From JAJDXO01 sp965221855 (GTDB lineage: Bacteria; Pseudomonadota; Alphaproteobacteria; Rhodospirillales; UBA2165), in assembly GCA_965221855.1 (NCBI GenBank), contig CBDCSV010000001.1, forward strand, positions 248,001-312,000: a stretch of DNA of 64,000 nt. The letters run 5' to 3'. The notes beneath the pieces were generated by a model, which saw only the letters and a program-made list of their open reading frames with translations, was not told the DNA's origin and did no database searches. The translations under genes were made by a program, and so were the position numbers. Within the stretch, counting starts at the first letter, position 1. Every line of letters begins with the position of its first letter. Shown piece by piece: positions 60,084 through 64,000 of the stretch.

Positions 60084-61376
60084 TCAGGTTGCCGCCAGCG
60101 CCTGGTCGAGATCGGCGATGATGTCGTCGATGTGCTCGATGCCGACCGACAAGCGCACATAGCCGGGTGTCACGCCGGTCTGCTCCTGCTCCTCGGCGCT
60201 GAGCTGCGAGTGGGTGGTGGTCGCGGGATGGATGGCGAGGGAACGGGCATCCCCGATATTGGCCACATGGTAGAACATGTTCAGGGAATCGATGAATTTG
60301 GCTCCGGCCTCCTTGCCGCCGGCGAGCTCGAACCCGACCAGCGCGCCATAGCCGCCATCCATGTAGGCATCCGCGCGGCGGCGCATTTCGCCGTCCTGCT
60401 GGTTCGGATAGATCACCGTCTCGACCTTGTCGTGCCCGGCCAGGTAGTCGGCGACCTTGACCGCGTTCTCGCAATGGGCGCGCATCCTGAGGGGCAGCGT
60501 CTCCAGCCCTTGAATGGTCTGGAAGGAATTGTACGGGCTGGGCGCGGCGCCGACGTCGCGAAGCAGGACGACCCGCGCGCGCAGAATGAAGGCAATCGGC
60601 CCAAGGGGCTTGACCGCTTCCGTCCAGACCGCGCCGTGATAGCTCGGGTCCGGTTCGTTGAGGGTGGGGAAGCGCTCCTTGTGGGCCTCCCAGTCGAAAT
60701 TGCCGCCGTCGACGAGCAGCCCGCCGATGGACGTCCCGTGACCGCCGAGATACTTGGTGGTCGAGTACATCACCACCGCGGCGCCATGATCGAAGGGGCG
60801 GCAGATGATGGGGCAGGCCGTGTTGTCCATGATCAGCGGAACGCCGAGCCCGCGGCCGATATCGGCCACTTCCCTGATGGGGAAGACGTTGAGCTTGGGA
60901 TTGGGCAGCGTCTCGGCGTAATAGCACCGGGTCCTGTCGTCGGTCGCCTTGGCGAATTCCTCCGGATCGGCCGGGTCGACGAAGCGGGCCTCGACGCCGA
61001 AATCCTTGAGGGTATTCGCGAACAGGTTCCATGTGCCCCCGTACAGGTCCGTGGAACTGACGAAGTTGTCGCCGGCGCGGCAAAGGTTCATGACCGCGTA
61101 CATGGACGCCGCCTGGCCCGAACTCAGGGCAAGCGCGGCAACGCCGCCTTCGAGCGCGGCAAGACGCTGCTCCAGCACGTCGGCCGTCGGGTTCATGATT
61201 CGGGTATAGATGTTCCCGAGTTCCTTCAGCGCGAACAGGTTCTCCGCGTGTTGGGCGTCATTGAACTGGTAGGAGGTAGTCTGATAGATCGGCACCGCGA
61301 CCGCGCCGGTCACCGGATCATTGCGGTATCCGCCGTGCAGGACGATGGTTTCTGGATTGGTGGTGTCTGCGGCCAT
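60084..61376 (-). CDS. metY: O-acetylhomoserine aminocarboxypropyltransferase (sulfhydrylase)
   Basis: This 430-residue PLP enzyme makes homocysteine from O-acetylhomoserine and sulfide. The PLP lysine is in VMYSTTKYLGGHGTSIGG. It opens PETIVLHGGYRNDPVTGAVA and contains QTTSYQFNDAQHAENLF, RIMNPTADVLEQRLAALEGG and FVSSTDLYGGTWNLFANTL; its length is that of MetY rather than the shorter MetZ/MetC forms. AAGGA precedes the ATG in a leader that can fold (61401-61477). hemB follows closely. Confidence 0.95.
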   Translation of the reverse strand: MAADTTNPETIVLHGGYRNDPVTGAVAVPIYQTTSYQFNDAQHAENLFALKELGNIYTRIMNPTADVLEQRLAALEGGVAALALSSGQAASMYAVMNLCRAGDNFVSSTDLYGGTWNLFANTLKDFGVEARFVDPADPEEFAKATDDRTRCYYAETLPNPKLNVFPIREVADIGRGLGVPLIMDNTACPIICRPFDHGAAVVMYSTTKYLGGHGTSIGGLLVDGGNFDWEAHKERFPTLNEPDPSYHGAVWTEAVKPLGPIAFILRARVVLLRDVGAAPSPYNSFQTIQGLETLPLRMRAHCENAVKVADYLAGHDKVETVIYPNQQDGEMRRRADAYMDGGYGALVGFELAGGKEAGAKFIDSLNMFYHVANIGDARSLAIHPATTTHSQLSAEEQEQTGVTPGYVRLSVGIEHIDDIIADLDQALAAT

Positions 61377-61400
61377 TTTTTCTCTGGTCCTTTTCCTTGA

Positions 61401-61477
61401 TGGTCAATGACGCGGATTTGCCCCGCGCCGGTGGAACGGCAGGTTAATTTGCTACCCGGTGAGCAGCCAATGACCAC
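61401..61477 (-). promoter_or_regulatory. Potentially structured leader of metY (candidate RNA element)
   Basis: On the minus strand TGGTCATTG (61477-61469) can pair with CATTGACCA (61409-61401), 8 of 9, closing a multibranch fold. Inside are GCTGC/GTAGC, GCCG/CGGC and CGCGG/CCGCG hairpins. The fold ends 24 nt before the metY ATG. It does not match the SAM-II, SAM-V or S-box patterns I know. The transcription start is undetermined, and a TTGACA at 61492-61497 (minus) would place the -10 inside the 5' arm. Confidence 0.35.
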
Positions 61478-61520
61478 GGCGGTTCATCCTGTGTCAAGAC
61501 ACCACTGCCGCGGCGCAATG

Positions 61521-61549
61521 TTGACCAACTCCTGGAGTACGCATAAATA
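61521..61549 (+). promoter_or_regulatory. Sigma-70-type promoter of the HicB-like/HicA operon
   Basis: The -35 TTGACC (61521-61526) and -10 TAAATA (61544-61549) are separated by 17 bp. A perfect 5-bp-arm palindrome, ACTCC-T-GGAGT (61529-61539), lies in the spacer. Confidence 0.65.
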
Positions 61550-61574
61550 TAGCCGTACATTAGACTTACAAGTC
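61537..61574. promoter_or_regulatory. Operator-like palindromes around the toxin-antitoxin promoter
   Basis: GTACG (61537-61541) and CGTAC (61554-61558) form an inverted repeat with a 12-bp spacer that encloses the -10 box. A second palindrome, GACTT-AC-AAGTC, lies at 61563-61574, downstream of the -10 near the expected start of transcription. The placement suits autorepression. Confidence 0.5.
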
Positions 61575-61630
61575 ACATAACGGACCGGACAGGAATTGGG
61601 TGCTTGGCCAAAGGAAAAGAGGGTAGAGCC

Positions 61631-61939
61631 GTGAACCAGATCGTCCGCTGCTATGCCGAGGGCATGCCAGGCGCATGGGAGGCTATTTGCCTGGACTTCG
61701 ATCTGTCCGTGCAAGGTGAAAGTTTCGAGCAGGTGTACAGGGACCTGAACACCAGCATTGAAATCTACATGGAGTACGTCAACGGCCTCCCGGAAGCGGA
61801 GCGGGCGGCGTTCGCCCGCCGTCGAGCCCCCTTGACCCTGCGGCTGCGGTTTTTGTGGCACGTCATTCGCGGTCTTTTTGATGACAACGATGACTCCAAT
61901 AAAACCCGCCATGAATACACGGCCCCCTGTCCTGCGTGA
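61631..61939 (+). CDS. HicB-like antitoxin (short form)
   Basis: This 102-residue protein has the HicB-like partial RNase H fold pattern: IVRCYAEGMPGAWEAICLDF, then LSVQGESFEQVYRDLNTSIE. The rest, LPEAERAAFARRRAPLTLRL and FLWHVIRGLFDD, lacks an obvious ribbon-helix-helix or helix-turn-helix domain. GTG 61631 has GAGGG at 61619-61623 before it; TTG 61604 would add nine residues. The stop overlaps the hicA start in a GTGA arrangement, so translation is coupled. The product would neutralise the HicA toxin by direct binding (inference). Confidence 0.7.
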   Translation: MNQIVRCYAEGMPGAWEAICLDFDLSVQGESFEQVYRDLNTSIEIYMEYVNGLPEAERAAFARRRAPLTLRLRFLWHVIRGLFDDNDDSNKTRHEYTAPCPA

Positions 61940-62145
61940 ACTTCCGTGCCTTCATCAGGATTTTAAGGGCGAACGGATTTACTGAGGTCCGAGTAAAGGG
62001 CGACCACCATCAGTTCGAAGGGTACGTGGGCGGCAAGCGAAAAATGGTTACCGTCGCATACTCCCGGTCGGGCGATGACATTATGAAGAAAAACCTGGGG
62101 TCCATGATCCGTCAGTCCGGGCTCGATAAGAAGCTGTTCCGCTAA
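61936..62145 (+). CDS. hicA: HicA-type mRNA interferase toxin
   Basis: This 69-residue double-stranded-RNA-binding-fold toxin has the HicA motif with the catalytic His in VKGDHHQFEGYVGGKRKMVT, preceded by IRILRANGFTEVR. The C-terminal DIMKKNLGSMIRQSGLDKKL matches the usual HicA end. HicA cleaves mRNA when its antitoxin is lost. The start is GTG 61936, overlapping the antitoxin stop. The order antitoxin-toxin is one of the two known for hic loci. Confidence 0.85.
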   Translation: MNFRAFIRILRANGFTEVRVKGDHHQFEGYVGGKRKMVTVAYSRSGDDIMKKNLGSMIRQSGLDKKLFR

Positions 62146-62227
62146 CTGACGGACGTGACGAAAGGCTGGATGACGCAACCGCGTCATGGCCCGGGGCATG
62201 ATGCGCAATGCTGAACCAAAGAAGCTC

Positions 62228-62294
62228 GTCATTACCCGGCTTGTCCGGGTAATCCAGAACAACGTGGGTGCCCCGCACGGAGGCGGGGCATGAC
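62228..62294. repeat. REPIN-like pair of REP palindromes in inverted orientation
   Basis: Unit 1 is ATTACCCGG/CCGGGTAAT (62231-62239 and 62245-62253). Unit 2 is TGCCCCGC/GCGGGGCA (62269-62276 and 62283-62290). Each unit carries a GTCAT tag at its outer edge, giving a GTCAT...ATGAC doublet (62228-62294). Confidence 0.7.
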
Positions 62295-62315
62295 GGTTGG
62301 AGTGTGCCGCCAAGC

Positions 62316-62345
62316 GTGGATGCCCGTGTCAAGCACGGGCATGAC
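62316..62345 (-). repeat. Third REP-like palindrome
   Basis: TGCCCGTG (62321-62328) and CACGGGCA (62334-62341) form an 8-bp stem followed by TGAC. It has the same orientation as unit 2 of the neighbouring pair and the same GTCAT tag on the minus strand. Confidence 0.65.
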
Positions 62346-62408
62346 GAGTGGAGTGTACCCCCTCACCCAGCTCCGGCTAAGGCTCGCAAGCTCGCCAAGC
62401 CTCCGCAT

Positions 62409-62437
62409 CCCTCTCCCCCTGAAGAAGGGGGCGAGGG
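62409..62437. repeat. CCCTCTCCCCCT-type inverted repeat, copy A
   Basis: CCCTCTCCCCCT (62409-62420) faces AGGGGGCGAGGG (62426-62437), with one mismatch. It resembles copy B 26 bp further on. Confidence 0.7.
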
Positions 62438-62462
62438 AGTTATTGCGTTGCCGTATCGTGTT

Positions 62463-62489
62463 CCCTCTCCCCCTCGAAGGGGGAGAGGG
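62463..62489. repeat. CCCTCTCCCCCT-type inverted repeat, copy B
   Basis: Perfect 12-bp arms CCCTCTCCCCCT (62463-62474) and AGGGGGAGAGGG (62478-62489) enclose a 3-nt loop. TTAGGGTGAGGGG follows, the common form of this intergenic repeat family in GC-rich proteobacteria. Confidence 0.75.
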
Positions 62490-62548
62490 TTAGGGTGAGG
62501 GGGGCATGACCATATGGGGCGGGCGAAGTCCCGCGGCGGAGGGTTCTG

Positions 62549-63295
62549 ATGGAGTGGACGGACGAGGGCATCGTCCTGAGCGCGCGGAAGCACGGCGAGA
62601 GCGCGGCGATCGTCAACCTGCTGACCGAGGGGCACGGCCGCCATGCGGGCCTTGTCCGGGGCGGGGCCGGAAAGCGCGCCCGCGGCATCTACGAGCCCGG
62701 CAATCGGGTGCGGGCGACCTGGAAGGCGCGGCTGGAGGAGCACCTCGGGAGCTACACCTGCGAGCTTCTGCGGGCCGGCGCGGCGGACTGGCTGGACGAT
62801 CCCCTGCGGCTCGCGGGCCTGTCCGCGGTCTGCGCGGTGGCCGAGGCGGCGCTCCCGGAGCGGGAGCCGCACCCCGAGACCTACGCCAGGCTGTCGGCGT
62901 TCATCGCCGGGCTCGGCCGCGGCGACTGGCTGAAATCCTATGTCCTGTGGGAGCGGGATCTTCTGGCCGACATGGGGTTCGGCCTCGATCTCTCCGAATG
63001 CGCGGGCGGCGGCGGCGCGGCGAACCTGGCCTACGTCTCGCCCAGATCGGGCCGCGCGGTTTCCCTGGCGGCGGGCGCGACCTACAAGGACAAGCTGCTG
63101 GCCCTGCCGGTGTTCCTGCTCGACGACCCGGCCCGGGGCGTGGCGAGCGGAAGCCCGGCCGGCGAGATCGCCGACATCGCCGACGGACTGAAGCTCACCG
63201 GCTACTTCCTGGAGCGCCACGCCTTCATCCACGATGCCCGGGGGGTGCCGCCGGCGCGAACCCGGCTCGCGGCCAGGGTCGGCCGGCAAGCGTAA
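62549..63295 (+). CDS. recO: DNA repair protein RecO
   Basis: This 248-residue protein mediates RecA loading with RecR in the RecF pathway. It begins MEWTDEGIVLSARKHGESAA, then LLTEGHGRHAGLVRGGAGKR, the RecO OB-fold start. The helical C-terminal domain contains LLADMGFGLDLSECAGGGGA, where this and related alphaproteobacterial proteins keep a single Cys. Length is typical (about 240-250). parC follows after 109 bp, a common alphaproteobacterial pairing. Confidence 0.94.
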   Translation: MEWTDEGIVLSARKHGESAAIVNLLTEGHGRHAGLVRGGAGKRARGIYEPGNRVRATWKARLEEHLGSYTCELLRAGAADWLDDPLRLAGLSAVCAVAEAALPEREPHPETYARLSAFIAGLGRGDWLKSYVLWERDLLADMGFGLDLSECAGGGGAANLAYVSPRSGRAVSLAAGATYKDKLLALPVFLLDDPARGVASGSPAGEIADIADGLKLTGYFLERHAFIHDARGVPPARTRLAARVGRQA

Positions 63296-63404
63296 GCCGC
63301 CTGTGAAGCCGAAAACCCTGTCGAATCCACAAGATATGGTATATTGAAGACACCACGCCTACTATAAACGGCACAAGAAACGCCGAACCAAGAAGAGCAC
63401 CGCC

Positions 63405-64000
63405 ATGGCCACCGACACCTTGCCCGCCGCGCCCGCCGGCGATATCCGCGATACCCGCCTCGCCGAGGCGATCTCCGAGCGGTATCTGAGCTACGCCCTG
63501 TCGATCATCATGTCCCGCTCCCTGCCGGACGTGCGCGACGGCCTGAAGCCGGTCCACCGGCGGCTGCTGTTCGCCATGCGCCAGCTCAGGCTCGACCCGG
63601 ACCAGGGGTTCAAGAAATGCGCCCGGGTGGTGGGCGACGTCATCGGCAAGTACCACCCCCACGGCGACACCGCCGTCTACGACGCGCTGGTGCGGCTGGC
63701 GCAGGGCTTCGCCGTCAGGTATCCGCTGATCGACGGGCAGGGGAATTTCGGCAACATCGACGGCGATAACGCCGCCGCCATGCGCTACACCGAAGCGCGG
63801 ATGACCGAAGTCGCCACCCTGATGATGGAGGGGCTCGACGAGGACGCGGTCGATTACCGGGAAACCTACGACGGCGAGGAGACGGAGCCGGCCGTCATGC
63901 CGGCGGGATTCCCGAACCTTCTGGCCAACGGCGCGTCCGGCATCGCCGTCGGCATGGCGACCAACATTCCGCCCCACAACGCGGACGAAATTTGCCGGGC
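63405..64000 (+). CDS. parC: DNA topoisomerase IV subunit A (partial, cut by window edge)
   Basis: I translated 198 residues from ATG 63405 to the window end. The subunit decatenates daughter chromosomes with ParE. The catalytic tyrosine is Tyr128 in AAAMRYTEARMT. The quinolone-determining region reads GKYHPHGDTAVYDALVRLAQ, with Thr89 and Asp93 where Escherichia coli ParC has Ser80 and Glu84. The segment LDPDQGFKKCARVVGDVIGK and the overall pattern fit ParC better than GyrA. The C-terminal DNA-wrapping part is outside the window. No strong promoter is visible in the 109-bp gap. Confidence 0.93.
   Translation, partial: MATDTLPAAPAGDIRDTRLAEAISERYLSYALSIIMSRSLPDVRDGLKPVHRRLLFAMRQLRLDPDQGFKKCARVVGDVIGKYHPHGDTAVYDALVRLAQGFAVRYPLIDGQGNFGNIDGDNAAAMRYTEARMTEVATLMMEGLDEDAVDYRETYDGEETEPAVMPAGFPNLLANGASGIAVGMATNIPPHNADEICR

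Larger units (their letters stand above)
62146..62548. other. 403-bp gene-free region filled with palindromic repeats
   Basis: No credible gene lies between hicA and recO. The stretch holds three REP-like hairpins (62228-62345) and two long CCCTCTCCCCC-type inverted repeats (62409-62437 and 62463-62489), each listed separately. A recO promoter is not evident. Confidence 0.8.

Noticed and set aside
61377..61500. SAM-II riboswitch before metY
   Set aside because: The expected SAM-II blocks (the GATTTG-like loop and the late GCTAAA segment in pseudoknot spacing) are not found. Only a generic fold is proposed.
62146..62548. CRISPR array
   Set aside because: The repeats are palindromes of unequal sequence with irregular spacing; there are no constant direct repeats with unique spacers and no cas genes.

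Overview
The window looks like a chromosomal segment of a GC-rich alphaproteobacterium, most likely Rhodospirillales-like. The evidence is gene order and protein family. It carries an uninterrupted nuoABCDEFGHIJKLMN operon running into birA, coaX and RNase J, then proS-lolC-lolD-dnaE. It also has the envelope cluster rpsB-tsf-pyrH-frr-uppS-cdsA-dxr-rseP-bamA-ompH-lpxD-fabZ-lpxA-lpxI-lpxB, a tRNA-Leu-tig-clpP-clpX-lon-hupB proteostasis block, and an imuA-imuB cassette behind a GTTC-N7-GTTC SOS box of the type alphaproteobacterial LexA recognises. Species cannot be assigned from the sequence alone.

Layout. 1-1.2 kb: imuB (cut by the window edge) and imuA, minus strand, SOS-regulated translesion synthesis. 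1.3-5.6 kb: dadA (minus), bifunctional NAD(P)HX repair enzyme and malonyl-CoA decarboxylase (plus). 5.7-12.5 kb: tRNA-Leu(UAG), trigger factor, ClpP, ClpX, Lon and HU. 12.6-13.0 kb: tRNA-Val(UAC) and tRNA-Asp(GUC). 13.1-27.2 kb: the 14-gene complex I operon, mostly with overlapping or near-abutting genes. 27.2-38.4 kb: birA, coaX, rnj, a DUF1467 membrane protein, tag, an archaeal/eukaryotic-type proS, lolC, lolD, dnaE. 38.4-53.05 kb: translation factors, isoprenoid and phospholipid synthesis, outer-membrane assembly and lipid A synthesis in one orientation.

53.07-55.18 kb is an accessory insertion: two different, apparently intact IS630-family elements abut with a single TA between them. Each has orfA/orfB joined by a +1 shift at an A8 run, and each carries a Shine-Dalgarno hairpin supported by compensatory base changes. 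A short gene remnant follows. 55.4-61.4 kb is a minus-strand metabolic block: a cystathionine gamma-synthase/lyase-type enzyme, a penicillin-acylase-family hydrolase, hemB and metY. metY has a potentially structured leader. 61.5-62.15 kb holds a divergent HicB-like/HicA toxin-antitoxin pair with palindromes around its promoter. 62.15-62.55 kb is a patch of REP-like palindromes. recO and the 5' part of parC end the window.

Most of the window is conserved housekeeping sequence. The items most worth following up are the foreign-type proS sitting in the ancestral proS locus, the tandem IS630 pair with its covarying ribosome-binding-site hairpin, the metY leader, and the HicBA-like locus whose antitoxin shows no obvious DNA-binding domain although its promoter has operator-like palindromes. 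I found no clear multi-gene system of wholly unknown type.
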